A stretch of 64,000 nt of DNA from Bacillus sp. N13C7. Lineage in GTDB: Bacteria > Bacillota > Bacilli > Bacillales > Bacillaceae. The stretch is from positions 1-64,000 of the forward strand of contig NZ_JALAMO010000016.1 of the NCBI RefSeq assembly GCF_026790065.1, in the 5' to 3' direction. The notes under the pieces were generated by a model. The model worked only from the letters and a program-made list of their open reading frames with translations, was not told the DNA's origin and did no database searches. Made by a program: the position numbers and the translations under genes. Positions 8,199 to 17,409 of the stretch are shown one piece after another; position 1 is the first letter of the stretch; every line of letters starts with the position of its first letter.

Positions 8199-9059
8199 TT
8201 ACTCTTCCTCAAGCGCTTTTTCTGCCATTTTTGCAAGATGCTGCGCGCTTCCTGAAATCTCCTGCATCGTAGCGGAAATTTGTTCAACGGCAGCGGCTTG
8301 TCCATCCGTATGCTGGTTGATTGACTCTATTGATTCCTCCAGCCCTTTCAGCAGGCTGTGGATTTTTTTCGTGATTTGATCAATTTGGCCGACATTTTCT
8401 TTCGAGTGTGTTGCTAGCTTTCTGATCTCATCTGCCACGACAGAGAAGCCTTTTCCGGACTCTCCAGCTCTCGCCGCTTCGATCGCAGCGTTCAAGCCGA
8501 GCAGGTTGCTTTGGTCAGAGATGCCTTTCACGGTTACTGAAATATCGGCGATTTCACCGGCACTTTCGCTTACCTTTTTCGCCTGAGAGGAAATGCCCGA
8601 CATTTGGGTTGAAAACCCGTTGATAGATTCAGAAATGTCGGAAATGGCAGCAGCCGTTTGTTCAACAACAGCCGATAAGCTTTCTGCCACATCATGAAGC
8701 TTAGACGACTCCTCAAGGCTCGTTCCGAGGCCGACGCCCCCAATGACTCTTCCATTCTCGTCGTGAAGCGGGATGGCACGGGCAATCAATGGGAAACCGA
8801 ACAATTCTTTCGGCACCATGCTCGTCTTCTTCTGGTTGCTGCGGATGGCATCTGTGATAATATCCCCTTCCTGCAGCGGATCGCCGGCTTTTACGTTCAG
8901 CGAGAAGGTTTTGGCCGGTATATTCACGAGCAGTTTTTCCGTATCGTAAATGCCGATTGTAATATCATCTTGGACCAGGCTGTTTAAATAAGGGGCTACT
9001 TTGATAAATGCATCCAGAAGATCTGCGGTTTCTTTTTCCGTTTTAATGCTCAATTCCAT
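8199..9059 (-). CDS. yfmS: Soluble methyl-accepting chemoreceptor YfmS
   Basis: A 286-residue receptor without membrane segments. The first 120 residues form a small sensor-like domain ([30 protein letters not shown]). The rest is an MCP signalling hairpin with the conserved tip [13 protein letters not shown] and [13 protein letters not shown]. In B. subtilis YfmS acts as a cytoplasmic chemoreceptor. Its gene starts 14 bases after yfmT and is probably cotranscribed, so an aldehyde metabolised by YfmT may relate to the stimulus; that link is inference. RBS is AAAAGGAG before the ATG at 9059. Confidence 0.92.
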   Translation of the reverse strand: MELSIKTEKETADLLDAFIKVAPYLNSLVQDDITIGIYDTEKLLVNIPAKTFSLNVKAGDPLQEGDIITDAIRSNQKKTSMVPKELFGFPLIARAIPLHDENGRVIGGVGLGTSLEESSKLHDVAESLSAVVEQTAAAISDISESINGFSTQMSGISSQAKKVSESAGEIADISVTVKGISDQSNLLGLNAAIEAARAGESGKGFSVVADEIRKLATHSKENVGQIDQITKKIHSLLKGLEESIESINQHTDGQAAAVEQISATMQEISGSAQHLAKMAEKALEEE

Positions 9060-9073
9060 TCACTCCTTTTTTA

Positions 9074-10531
9074 TTAGTAAGGAAAGCTTCGTTTTTCTTG
9101 CTGAACTGAGATCCATTTCAGCGTTGTAAATTCTTCGAGGCTCCACTCGCCATTCAAACGGCCGAGGCCTGATTGCTTTTCACCGCCGAAGGCAACATTC
9201 GGTTCATCATTAATGGTCGTGTCATTGACGTGAATCATGCCTGTTTCAATGCGTTTCGCAAAAGCAACGCCGCGCTCAAGATTTGACGTATGTACGGCAC
9301 CGCTCAAACCAAACGGGGTTTCGTTTGCGATATCTACCGCTTCATCTTCTGAATCAAACTTCATAAAGGAAACGACAGGTCCGAACAGCTCTTCCTTGGC
9401 AATGCTCATGAACGGTTTAACGTCTTTTAAGATCGTCGGTTCTACGATCGTCCCGTTAAATCCCCCAAGCTTCACTGGAACAGCGCCTTCTTCAATCGCT
9501 TTCTCGACAGATTTCATCAGTCCGTCCGTCTGTCTGCTGTTGATTAAAGGCCCGATAATCGTATCAGGATCCATCGGGTCGCCGACCTTCAGCGATTCCA
9601 CTTTTGCCTGATACAGTTCAAGGAACTTATCATAAATTGATGAGTGAACCAGTACGCGGTTGGCTGACATGCAAATCTGTCCCTGGTGTGTAAATCGGCT
9701 GAACACCGCCGCATTGACCGCATATTCTATATCTGCATCCTCAAGTACGATGAAGGCGCTGTTGCCGCCGAGTTCAAGAAGCGGCTTTTTAAAATGCTTC
9801 ATCGCAAGCTGGCCGATGTAACTGCCGACTTTCGTAGAACCTGTAAATGAAATGATCCGCGGCACTGGGTGTTCAACAAAGCTGTCTCCGATTTCTGCAA
9901 TGTCTGTGACAACAACATTCAGCAGCCCCTCTGGAATTCCCGCGTTCTCAAAAATTTTCGCAATCAGCGTACCGCCGCAAATCGGCGTTTCCTCATGCGG
10001 CTTTAATACGACGCCATTCCCGGCTCCAAGCGCGGGCGCCACTGATTTCATAGATAAAAAGAATGGGAAGTTAAATGGACTGATGACACCGACTACACCT
10101 GCAGGCACGCGATATAATCTGTTTTCCTTTCCGTCTATTGTTGACGGAAGAATTTTGCCTTCCATGCGGACAGGGAACGTTGCCGCTTCTTTTATGATGT
10201 TTTTGACAAGACCGATTTCAAAAGCTGCTTTGAGCCTTGTTCCGCCAAGCTCTTCCATAATCAAATAAATGATGGCTTCTTCGTTCTCTTCGATATACGT
10301 GACGGCTTTTTCTAAAATGGTTCTTTTCTCGAACGGATTGACCGCATCCCATTTTTTCTTCGCCAGCGCCGCTGCCCTGTACGCTTCATCTACATCGTCA
10401 GCAGTCGCTTTTTGAAAGGTTGTGAATGTTTTTTGAGTATAAGGATTTTTGTTTTCCAGTACATTTGGGCTGCTGCCCTCCTGCCATTTTCCGCCGATAA
10501 ACTGTTTATTCAATTCTTCATATTGAAACAT
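9074..10531 (-). CDS. yfmT: Aldehyde dehydrogenase YfmT (vanillin/benzaldehyde dehydrogenase type)
   Basis: A 485-residue NAD(P)+-dependent aldehyde dehydrogenase. Catalytic residues visible are Asn154 (SPFNFPFF), Glu253 (LELGGNSAF) and Cys287 (GQICMSANR). In B. subtilis it oxidises vanillin and related aromatic aldehydes to acids. An open frame extends 58 codons upstream, but the ATG at 10531 has AAAGGAG nine bases before it and gives the normal family length. It is the first gene of a yfmT-yfmS pair and diverges from yfnA. Confidence 0.93.
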   Translation of the reverse strand: MFQYEELNKQFIGGKWQEGSSPNVLENKNPYTQKTFTTFQKATADDVDEAYRAAALAKKKWDAVNPFEKRTILEKAVTYIEENEEAIIYLIMEELGGTRLKAAFEIGLVKNIIKEAATFPVRMEGKILPSTIDGKENRLYRVPAGVVGVISPFNFPFFLSMKSVAPALGAGNGVVLKPHEETPICGGTLIAKIFENAGIPEGLLNVVVTDIAEIGDSFVEHPVPRIISFTGSTKVGSYIGQLAMKHFKKPLLELGGNSAFIVLEDADIEYAVNAAVFSRFTHQGQICMSANRVLVHSSIYDKFLELYQAKVESLKVGDPMDPDTIIGPLINSRQTDGLMKSVEKAIEEGAVPVKLGGFNGTIVEPTILKDVKPFMSIAKEELFGPVVSFMKFDSEDEAVDIANETPFGLSGAVHTSNLERGVAFAKRIETGMIHVNDTTINDEPNVAFGGEKQSGLGRLNGEWSLEEFTTLKWISVQQEKRSFPY

Positions 10532-10584
10532 GGTCAGCATCTCCTTTTTAACCGCAAGTCGAAATATGGGCGATTCTATTTTTT

Positions 10585-10611
10585 CTATCGGTTCACCCTG
10601 CATAAAATTGA
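10585..10611 (-). promoter_or_regulatory. Possible SigD promoter of yfmT-yfmS
   Basis: On the minus strand TCAA is followed after 15 bases by ACCGATAG, close to the motility sigma factor consensus (TAAA, about 15 bases, GCCGATAT). It lies 54 bases upstream of the yfmT start. A flagellar-type promoter would fit the chemoreceptor in this operon. The -35 has one mismatch and the -10 two. Confidence 0.55.
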
Positions 10612-10692
10612 ATATATGATTAGTAAAAATTACTATACTATGATACGCCAACGCTTTTTTGTTTCTATCTTTTAAAGCAGAAAAATATATGA

Positions 10693-10721
10693 TTGACTGC
10701 GCCAAATTTCGACAATATAAT
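10693..10721 (+). promoter_or_regulatory. SigA promoter of yfnA
   Basis: TTGACT and TATAAT with a 17-base spacer, 58 bases before the yfnA start codon. Confidence 0.75.
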
Positions 10722-10779
10722 ACAACAAGAACTGTATATAATGATTAGAATATTTTGAATTTTCCAGGAGGAACTTTTG

Positions 10780-12165
10780 ATGAGTTCATTATTTAGAAAA
10801 AAACCGCTTGAAACATTGAGTGCGCAGAGCAAGTCAAAAAGCCTTGCCCGTACGTTAAGCGCATTTGATTTAACCTTGCTTGGCATCGGTTGTGTCATCG
10901 GCACAGGGATTTTTGTCATTACAGGAACAGTGGCAGCGACCGGTGCAGGTCCCGCTCTCATCATATCGTTTATTTTAGCGGGGCTCGCCTGTGCGCTTGC
11001 TGCCTTCTGCTATGCTGAGTTTTCGTCTTCGATTCCGATATCGGGAAGCGTGTATTCATACTCCTACGTAACACTCGGAGAACTGCTCGCCTTTTTGATC
11101 GGATGGGATCTCATGCTTGAATATGTCATTGCACTGTCGGCGGTTGCTACCGGCTGGTCGTCATACTTTCAATCACTGCTTGCCGGCTTCAACCTTCATA
11201 TTCCGGCCGCATTGACAGGAGCGCCGGGGAGCACCCCGGGCGCCGTATTTAACCTTCCGGCTGCAGTGATCATTCTCATCATCACTGCGATTGTCAGCAG
11301 AGGCGTCAAGGAAAGCACTCGCTTTAACAACGTCATCGTACTGATGAAAATCGGGATCATTTTATTGTTCATTATTGTCGGCATCGGCTATGTCAAACCG
11401 GACAACTGGTCTCCTTTTATGCCATTCGGGATGAAAGGCGTCATTCTGAGCGCGGCAACTGTGTTCTTCGCGTATCTTGGGTTTGACGCGGTTTCTAACG
11501 CTTCAGAGGAAGTGAAAAATCCGAAAAAAAACATGCCCGTCGGCATTATTTCAGCCCTTGCCGTCTGCACGGTTCTGTACATCACGGTATCCCTTGTGCT
11601 GACAGGCATGATGCCTTATACAAAATTGAATGTCGGAGATCCGGTGTCCTTTGCACTGAAATTCGTCGGCCAGGACGCGGTTGCCGGAATCATTTCTGTC
11701 GGCGCCATTATTGGGATTACAACGGTTATGCTTGCTTTGCTGTACGCTCAGGTCCGTTTGACATTTGCCATGAGCAGAGACGGTCTTCTGCCCGGGTTGT
11801 TCGCAAAGGTTCATCCGTCCTTTAAAACCCCGTTCCGCAACACATGGCTGACAGGTATCGTTGCAGCGGGGATCGCCGGCTTTATTAATCTCGGAACGCT
11901 GGCTCATCTGGTGAACATGGGAACGCTTGCCGCGTTTACCGTCATTTCGATTGCAGTCATTGTGTTAAGAAAGAAACATCCAGACATCAAAGCGTCCTTC
12001 AGAGTGCCGTTTGTTCCGGTAGTGCCGATTATCAGCGCGGGCATCTGCCTATGGTTCATGTACAGCCTTCCCGGCGTCACATGGCTTTCATTTGTGATTT
12101 GGATCGCTGTCGGAACGCTGGTTTATTTTCTGTATTCAAGAAAACACAGCTTATTAAACAAATAA
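10780..12165 (+). CDS. yfnA: APC-family amino-acid permease YfnA
   Basis: A 461-residue integral membrane transporter with about 12 hydrophobic segments. The first transmembrane region carries the APC fingerprint LLGIGCVIGTGIFVITG, and the sixth has FFAYLGFDAVSNASEEVKNP, both typical of the CAT subgroup of cationic or branched-chain amino-acid permeases. The ATG at 10780 follows AGGAGG; a TTG just before it is less well placed. It has its own promoter and a terminator behind it, so it is probably monocistronic. Substrate cannot be fixed from sequence. Confidence 0.92.
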   Translation: MSSLFRKKPLETLSAQSKSKSLARTLSAFDLTLLGIGCVIGTGIFVITGTVAATGAGPALIISFILAGLACALAAFCYAEFSSSIPISGSVYSYSYVTLGELLAFLIGWDLMLEYVIALSAVATGWSSYFQSLLAGFNLHIPAALTGAPGSTPGAVFNLPAAVIILIITAIVSRGVKESTRFNNVIVLMKIGIILLFIIVGIGYVKPDNWSPFMPFGMKGVILSAATVFFAYLGFDAVSNASEEVKNPKKNMPVGIISALAVCTVLYITVSLVLTGMMPYTKLNVGDPVSFALKFVGQDAVAGIISVGAIIGITTVMLALLYAQVRLTFAMSRDGLLPGLFAKVHPSFKTPFRNTWLTGIVAAGIAGFINLGTLAHLVNMGTLAAFTVISIAVIVLRKKHPDIKASFRVPFVPVVPIISAGICLWFMYSLPGVTWLSFVIWIAVGTLVYFLYSRKHSLLNK

Positions 12166-12173
12166 TCTCTTTT

Positions 12174-12203
12174 AGCCGGCGGTGCCTCACCTGCCGGCTT
12201 TTT
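12174..12203 (+). terminator. Terminator of yfnA
   Basis: Stem AGCCGGC / GCCGGCT with a T-rich tail, a few bases after the yfnA stop codon. Confidence 0.8.
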
Positions 12204-12255
12204 CCTTTTTTTATGTGCTATACTTTGAGTACTTCATGAAAAGGGAGATACACAG

Positions 12256-12963
12256 ATGAAACAATACCGCACTTTATTATTTGATGTAGATGATACCATC
12301 CTCGATTTTCAAGCGGCAGAAGCTTTAGCGCTGCGTTTGCTGTTTGAGGATCAGAACATTCCTTTAACAAATGACATGAAGGCGCAGTATAAAACGATTA
12401 ATCAAGGTCTCTGGAGAGCCTTTGAAGAAGGTAAGATGACTCGGGATGAAGTCGTGAATACCCGTTTTTCCGCTTTGTTCAAGGAGTGCGGTTATGAAGC
12501 GGACGGCACTTTGCTTGAGCAAAAGTATCGCAGCTTTCTCGAAGAAGGGCATCATCTTATTGACGGCGCCTTTGATCTCATCTCAAATCTGCAGCATCAG
12601 TTTGATTTGTATATCGTGACAAACGGCGTGTCAAAGACACAATACAAGCGCCTCCGTGATGCAGGATTATTTCCGTTCTTCAAGAATATTTTCGTTTCTG
12701 AAGACACAGGCTTCCAAAAGCCGATGAAGGAGTATTTTAATTACGTATTTGAACGGATTCCCCAATTTTCCGCGGAGTACACATTAATCATCGGAGATTC
12801 ACTGACAGCTGATATCAAAGGCGGACAGCTCGCCGGGCTTGATACTTGCTGGATTAACCCTGGCAATAAGCCAAACGAGCCAGAGATCCTGCCAACCTAT
12901 GAGATTCGCAAGCTTGAAGAACTGTACCCCATTTTAAAGATCGAAAATCCCGTCAGCTGCTAA
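12256..12963 (+). CDS. yfnB: HAD-superfamily phosphatase YfnB
   Basis: A 235-residue YjjG-type HAD hydrolase. Motif I is FDVDDTILDF (nucleophile and acid/base Asp), motif II VTNGVSKTQ, motif III FQKPMKE and motif IV IIGDSLTADIKGG. A helical cap lies between motifs I and II. Such proteins dephosphorylate small phosphomonoesters, often damaged nucleotides; the substrate of YfnB is not evident. The ATG at 12256 follows AAAGGGAG. Confidence 0.92.
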   Translation: MKQYRTLLFDVDDTILDFQAAEALALRLLFEDQNIPLTNDMKAQYKTINQGLWRAFEEGKMTRDEVVNTRFSALFKECGYEADGTLLEQKYRSFLEEGHHLIDGAFDLISNLQHQFDLYIVTNGVSKTQYKRLRDAGLFPFFKNIFVSEDTGFQKPMKEYFNYVFERIPQFSAEYTLIIGDSLTADIKGGQLAGLDTCWINPGNKPNEPEILPTYEIRKLEELYPILKIENPVSC

Positions 12964-13001
12964 TCAAGCTGACGACGCTTTTAGAAGAGTCTTTTTTCCT
13001 C

Positions 13002-13031
13002 TTGATAAATTCTTCACCTTATGAATAATAT
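13002..13031 (+). promoter_or_regulatory. Probable SigA promoter of yfnC
   Basis: TTGATA, an 18-base spacer and TAATAT, ending 40 bases before the TTG start codon of yfnC. Confidence 0.5.
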
Positions 13032-13071
13032 GGTGATATGCTTTGGTTATAGATGTAAGGAGGAGACTCAT

Positions 13072-14301
13072 TTGGCTATTGCCGCCCCGCTAAAAGAAAA
13101 AACAGTTCAAAAACCCGGCACCACGGTGTATCCGATTTTGATTATCATCGGAATCTGCCACATGCTCAACGATTCGCTGCAAGCCGTAATTCCGGCCATG
13201 TTCCCTATTTTGGAACGCTCCATGAGCCTGACATTTACACAGCTCGGCATCATCGCTTTTACATTAAACATGGTATCATCCGTCATGCAGCCTGTCGTCG
13301 GCTGGTATACCGATAAACGGCCGCGGCCGTACGCGCTGCCAATCGGTCTGACCGCCAGCATGCTCGGTATTTTGGGCCTGGCATTTGCCCCGTCATTTGT
13401 AACGATTTTATGCTGTGTGTTTTTCATCGGATTAGGCTCGGCCATTTTCCATCCGGAAGGCTCCCGTGTGGCGTATATGGCCGCCGGCACAAAACGCGGG
13501 CTCGCCCAGTCGATCTATCAGGTAGGCGGAAACTCAGGCCAGGCGATGGCGCCTCTGATCACCGCGCTGATCCTTGTGCCGCTCGGACAATTCGGTGCCG
13601 TTTGGTTCACGCTTGTCGCCGCGCTCGCTGTTATGTTTCTGCTGTATATTGCGAAATGGTATGCTGTACGTCTCGGAAGCCTTGCCCAGCAGTCCGGCAA
13701 ACAAAAGAAAACGGCTGAAAACACAGCCATCACCAAATCTGTAGTATCTGCTCTTATCATTATTATATTTCTCATTTTTGCGCGTTCCTGGTATACGAGT
13801 GCGATCGGCAACTTTTACACGTTTTACGCGATGGATACATATCACGTAAGCATTCAGCAGGCACAAAGCTATATTTTTGTCTTTTTGCTGTTCGGCGCTG
13901 TCGGCACGTTTCTCGGCGGCCCGCTCGCAGACCGTTTTGGAAAACGCTTCGTAATCCTCGGTTCGCTGCTGTGCTCTGCGCCGCTGGCGATTTTGCTGCC
14001 ATTTGCCGGCCCTGTTCTCGCCTATGGCGTGCTTGCCTTGATTGGCTTGATTCTGATGTCAAGCTTTTCCGTAACAGTTGTCTACGCACAAGAGCTAGTT
14101 CCTGGAAAAATCGGCACAATGTCCGGTTTGACTGTCGGGCTCGCCTTCGGAATGGGCGCGATTGGCGCTGTTGCGCTGGGCGCTCTGATTGACGCCGCGG
14201 GACTGACTCCGACAATGATTGCCATTGCCTTTCTCCCTGTTCTCGGCATCCTTGCCTTCCTATTGCCGAGCGATCAGAAGCTGAGAGAATGGCATAGCTG
14301 A
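13072..14301 (+). CDS. yfnC: MFS exporter YfnC (fosmidomycin-resistance type)
   Basis: A 409-residue major facilitator with about 12 hydrophobic segments. The first segment reads GICHMLNDSLQAVIPAMFP, characteristic of the Fsr/fosmidomycin-resistance subgroup, and GPLADRFGKRFV is the MFS loop motif in the second half. The start is a TTG at 13072 with AAGGAGGAG before it; the upstream in-frame ATG at 13021 lies inside the likely promoter. Probably single-gene; convergent with yfnD. Confidence 0.9.
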   Translation: MAIAAPLKEKTVQKPGTTVYPILIIIGICHMLNDSLQAVIPAMFPILERSMSLTFTQLGIIAFTLNMVSSVMQPVVGWYTDKRPRPYALPIGLTASMLGILGLAFAPSFVTILCCVFFIGLGSAIFHPEGSRVAYMAAGTKRGLAQSIYQVGGNSGQAMAPLITALILVPLGQFGAVWFTLVAALAVMFLLYIAKWYAVRLGSLAQQSGKQKKTAENTAITKSVVSALIIIIFLIFARSWYTSAIGNFYTFYAMDTYHVSIQQAQSYIFVFLLFGAVGTFLGGPLADRFGKRFVILGSLLCSAPLAILLPFAGPVLAYGVLALIGLILMSSFSVTVVYAQELVPGKIGTMSGLTVGLAFGMGAIGAVALGALIDAAGLTPTMIAIAFLPVLGILAFLLPSDQKLREWHS

Positions 14302-14304
14302 AAA

Positions 14305-14330
14305 ACCCCTCGCCATGCGGCAGGGGTCTT
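14305..14330. terminator. Bidirectional terminator between yfnC and yfnD
   Basis: Stem ACCCCT-GCC / GGC-AGGGGT with flanking A and T runs between two convergent genes. Confidence 0.8.
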
Positions 14331-14332
14331 AT

Positions 14333-15271
14333 TTAATCCAGCTGGATAAAATGAGTGTCAGGCACTGCGTGCTTCGGGATAAAGCCGTCCGCAAAGTCCG
14401 GGAATGCAGACTGTATTTCGTCAATCCATCTTTTCAGATTCAACACATACGGTATATAAATCATTTCAATTGTCGCTTCATCTTCAATCCGGTAATACCA
14501 GCAAAGATTAAACTCATTTTCCGTTACCAGTGTAAACCCGGAGAAATGGTAGAAAATCAGGGGCGTTTCATCTACATACACGCGGCCGTCCTTTTGCGCG
14601 ACCTTATAGTTCTCGATATTCCAAAGCGCTGTATTGGCTCCGATTGATTTGACAACATGCACACTCTTATACTGCGCCGGCCATTTCTCCACATATCGTT
14701 GATCGCCGTACGTCTTGCGTTCTGTATCCATTTCTACCGTGCAAAATGCAATGCAGTCTTGTCTCCACTGCCACACCGCTTCATAGGCTTCCTTCGTATT
14801 TCCGGCACCGACAAATCCTGTGTTATAGCGGCCGGTCCGTTCATAGTAGGACATGAAACGCAGTGAGTTGCGGTGATCGGTCAAATACAGAGAAGCTGTT
14901 GGGTTCTCCGCAAAAATACATGCCGGATCAGCAAAGAAAAACAGATCGGTATCCATATGGGCAAAGTAGTCAGCCTCATTCCATTTGCTCATGACATGGA
15001 ATAAAAAAGCAGGCTTCAATGTCCAGCAATATTCATGAAACGTTCTGTTGCTTTTCGCTTTCAGCAGCTCCGGATCTTCCATTTCATGCAGCTGCACAAA
15101 GGTTACATGCTCCCATGGGACGTGCTGAAGCAATTCATATGCCTTCTGATCGACACATAACACATACAAATGAAAATTATCACAATGCTCATGGAGAGAA
15201 TGAATCATGGGCATAAGCTTAAAGATATGCGTCCTTGACACTATCGTTGAAAAATGAAATGTACTCACCAT
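14333..15271 (-). CDS. yfnD: Glycosyltransferase YfnD (spore surface polysaccharide)
   Basis: A 312-residue GT-A type glycosyltransferase. It has the nucleotide-sugar metal motif in HMDTDLFFFADP and the YNTGFVG and YHFSGF blocks. The same blocks occur in YfnF (YIDGDLFFYADP, YNSGFIS, YHFSGY), so the two are divergent paralogues. It is the last gene of yfnHGFED, a cluster required in B. subtilis for the polysaccharide layer on the spore crust. It starts 11 bases after yfnE with a modest ribosome site. Confidence 0.88.
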   Translation of the reverse strand: MVSTFHFSTIVSRTHIFKLMPMIHSLHEHCDNFHLYVLCVDQKAYELLQHVPWEHVTFVQLHEMEDPELLKAKSNRTFHEYCWTLKPAFLFHVMSKWNEADYFAHMDTDLFFFADPACIFAENPTASLYLTDHRNSLRFMSYYERTGRYNTGFVGAGNTKEAYEAVWQWRQDCIAFCTVEMDTERKTYGDQRYVEKWPAQYKSVHVVKSIGANTALWNIENYKVAQKDGRVYVDETPLIFYHFSGFTLVTENEFNLCWYYRIEDEATIEMIYIPYVLNLKRWIDEIQSAFPDFADGFIPKHAVPDTHFIQLD

Positions 15272-15282
15272 ACCACATCCAA

Positions 15283-16446
15283 TTATCTAAGATCCACGTG
15301 CAGCAAATCGTTGACAAGCGCATACAATGCGTTGGCAAAATCATTCACGCCTAGCTTTTTCTTCGCTTTTGGGAGAAGCTTGCGAACGGTTTGTAAATCA
15401 AAGCTGTTCGCCGTCATCCTTGGGGCTTTCTTTTGCCAATCCGGGTCAATGTTGCGCTCTTTGACAACATGAAGCAGCTCAAGAAACAGATTCAGCAGCA
15501 TGTCATATTTTTGAGATTCCAGCAGCTTATGAATATCAGCCATGATTCTGTTCGTCATGTCAGGAGGAAACGGCCCGTTAAAAGCGAGATGAACACCTAA
15601 GGAGCGGATGTTATTGTATTTATCGCACATATAGGCAATGTTTGCCCGAATATCGTCTACAGACTTACAATTGCTCGGGTGCTCCTGATGAACACTGACA
15701 ATATCGCGATGCAGCCTGAAGGTCAGTCCGGCCTGATGAAGCCTGATCCCGAGGTCATAATCCTCAAACCCGTACCGCACAATACCTTCATCAAATAAAC
15801 CGAGATCAACCACATGGTTGCGTCTAACAGAGGAATTATTCGTGATAAAAAAGCGCCATGGCATATGATAGCCTTTCAGGTCATCGCCGTACTCATCTAG
15901 AATCCGCTTGAGCACGTCAATAAACTCGGTATCGAGGTCAAAGCTTTTGTCCAGGAAGCTCCCGTTTTTGATCTCCTCTTCCATCAGCAGCTTTTGTTTG
16001 TCTTTCTTCGGCATTTCGTCTACAAGCTTTGCGAGCTGTTCTTTATGTTCATCTTCAAAGCGTTCATAATAAAAGCTATAGATCCGTTTCCAAAACAAAC
16101 CGCACACGACGAGATTCTCTACGTTCTCATGGGCTTTGATATGCTTTGCCACAAGGTCCTTTGCCGCAAGCATATCGCTGTCATGGAAAATCAGGATATC
16201 TCCTCTGGCATTGCGAAGCGCCTGATTTCGCCCGTACGCAATGCCTCTGTTTTCTTTAATACGTGTAAAGATCAGCGGAAAATCCGCTTGAAACGACTCA
16301 AGCATCGAGAGCGTCCCGTCCTCAGAGCCATTGTCCGCTACAATGACTTCAAATTCTTCATCGCACTCCTGCTGGTTTAAAGACAGAAGGCTGTTATAAA
16401 GACGCTCCTTTGAATTATATGCAGGAATAATAACGCTTGCTTTCAC
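15283..16446 (-). CDS. yfnE: GT2-family glycosyltransferase YfnE
   Basis: A 387-residue family 2 glycosyltransferase. The N-terminal domain has SVIIPAYNSKERL, VIVADNGSEDGT and the DXD-like FHDSDM, with FEDYDLGIRLHQAG further along as the usual acceptor-side acidic motif. The C-terminal 130 residues are helical and not recognised. No signal peptide. It acts in cytosolic assembly of the mother-cell polysaccharide with YfnD, YfnF, YfnG and YfnH. The ATG at 16446 overlaps no neighbour; yfnF ends 28 bases upstream. Confidence 0.9.
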   Translation of the reverse strand: MKASVIIPAYNSKERLYNSLLSLNQQECDEEFEVIVADNGSEDGTLSMLESFQADFPLIFTRIKENRGIAYGRNQALRNARGDILIFHDSDMLAAKDLVAKHIKAHENVENLVVCGLFWKRIYSFYYERFEDEHKEQLAKLVDEMPKKDKQKLLMEEEIKNGSFLDKSFDLDTEFIDVLKRILDEYGDDLKGYHMPWRFFITNNSSVRRNHVVDLGLFDEGIVRYGFEDYDLGIRLHQAGLTFRLHRDIVSVHQEHPSNCKSVDDIRANIAYMCDKYNNIRSLGVHLAFNGPFPPDMTNRIMADIHKLLESQKYDMLLNLFLELLHVVKERNIDPDWQKKAPRMTANSFDLQTVRKLLPKAKKKLGVNDFANALYALVNDLLHVDLR

Positions 16447-16474
16447 TTCATATTCACTTCCTGTATTAAATCAT

Positions 16475-17392
16475 TTATTTGTTATCATCTTTTGAAGCAA
16501 AACCGTTAAATTCAGGGTCTAACGTTTTGATGTGCTGAATGATATGCGGGAGTGTCTCTTGATACAGCTCATGGACAAACGGCAGGTCTGTGCGGGTTGT
16601 TTCATGAATCTGTTTGATTTCATTCATGCTGACGATTCGGTATCCGCTGAAATGGTAAAAAATCAGCGGGCTGCCATCCTCAAGCACGATTCGGCCATCA
16701 TTCCAGGAAAACGTATGCTGCCCGTAGTTCCAGTGGCCGATGTTCACACCGGGTGTCGTAATGTCACACACATTCGGAAACAGCTCAGACATATAATCCA
16801 AATAGCCCTGATCACCGAATTTCCCTTCACCAGGTGCATTTTTGCACTCCTCAAGACAGCGTTCCTTCCACCACTCCAAGCAATCCGTGCCGGCTTCATC
16901 ATGCTTAAAGCTGATAAAACCGGAGTTATACCTGCCCAAAAGCCGCTGGAGCATGTCAATCTGCTCTTTCTCAAAGGATGGGATTACGATATCCCCCCGT
17001 GAAAGCAGCACCGAGCAATCTGGCTGGTTTTCAAAAATCGGCGATGGATCGGCGTAGAAAAATAAATCTCCGTCAATATACGTCACACGCTCCAGCTCGG
17101 GATTGCTGTTCAGCACAGCTTGCAGAAAAATCGGCTTCATCGTCCAGCAGTACTCGCTTTGATCTCTTGATCCCTTCAGCTTCTGAAGCATTTCATTTTC
17201 AAGCGCAGACACCGGCACAAGGTTCAGCTGCTTCATCTTCAGCTTCTGTAAGACGCGGTGCGTATCTTCATCCATGCACAGGATAAAAATGGGACTATCT
17301 TGATCCACCTGCTCTAATGACTTAAATAGGGCGACTGCCTGATATAATCTCCCTTTTGATAAAACGGTGCAATATGCGCTGGTCACAGTCAT
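16475..17392 (-). CDS. yfnF: Glycosyltransferase YfnF (paralogue of YfnD)
   Basis: A 305-residue GT-A type glycosyltransferase beginning MTVTSAYCTVLSKG. The key blocks are SEYCWTMKPIFLQ, YIDGDLFFYADP (metal and sugar-nucleotide binding) and IGHWNYG. Its similarity to YfnD along the whole length indicates duplication inside the operon. The start is placed at the ATG at 17392; a GTG two codons earlier lies on top of the GAGGTG ribosome site. It follows yfnG by 17 bases. Confidence 0.88.
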   Translation of the reverse strand: MTVTSAYCTVLSKGRLYQAVALFKSLEQVDQDSPIFILCMDEDTHRVLQKLKMKQLNLVPVSALENEMLQKLKGSRDQSEYCWTMKPIFLQAVLNSNPELERVTYIDGDLFFYADPSPIFENQPDCSVLLSRGDIVIPSFEKEQIDMLQRLLGRYNSGFISFKHDEAGTDCLEWWKERCLEECKNAPGEGKFGDQGYLDYMSELFPNVCDITTPGVNIGHWNYGQHTFSWNDGRIVLEDGSPLIFYHFSGYRIVSMNEIKQIHETTRTDLPFVHELYQETLPHIIQHIKTLDPEFNGFASKDDNK

Positions 17393-17409
17393 GTTCACCT
17401 CGTTTCACA

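Noticed and set aside
12952-12998. Inverted repeat GTCAGC...GCTGAC and T run after yfnB as a terminator
   Set aside because: The stem is six base pairs with a long loop and the T run is about 18 bases away, so it is not convincing.
13772-14215. A 147-codon minus-strand frame opposite yfnC
   Set aside because: It is antisense to an evident MFS gene, rich in Arg and Gln as expected for a shadow frame, with no start signal.
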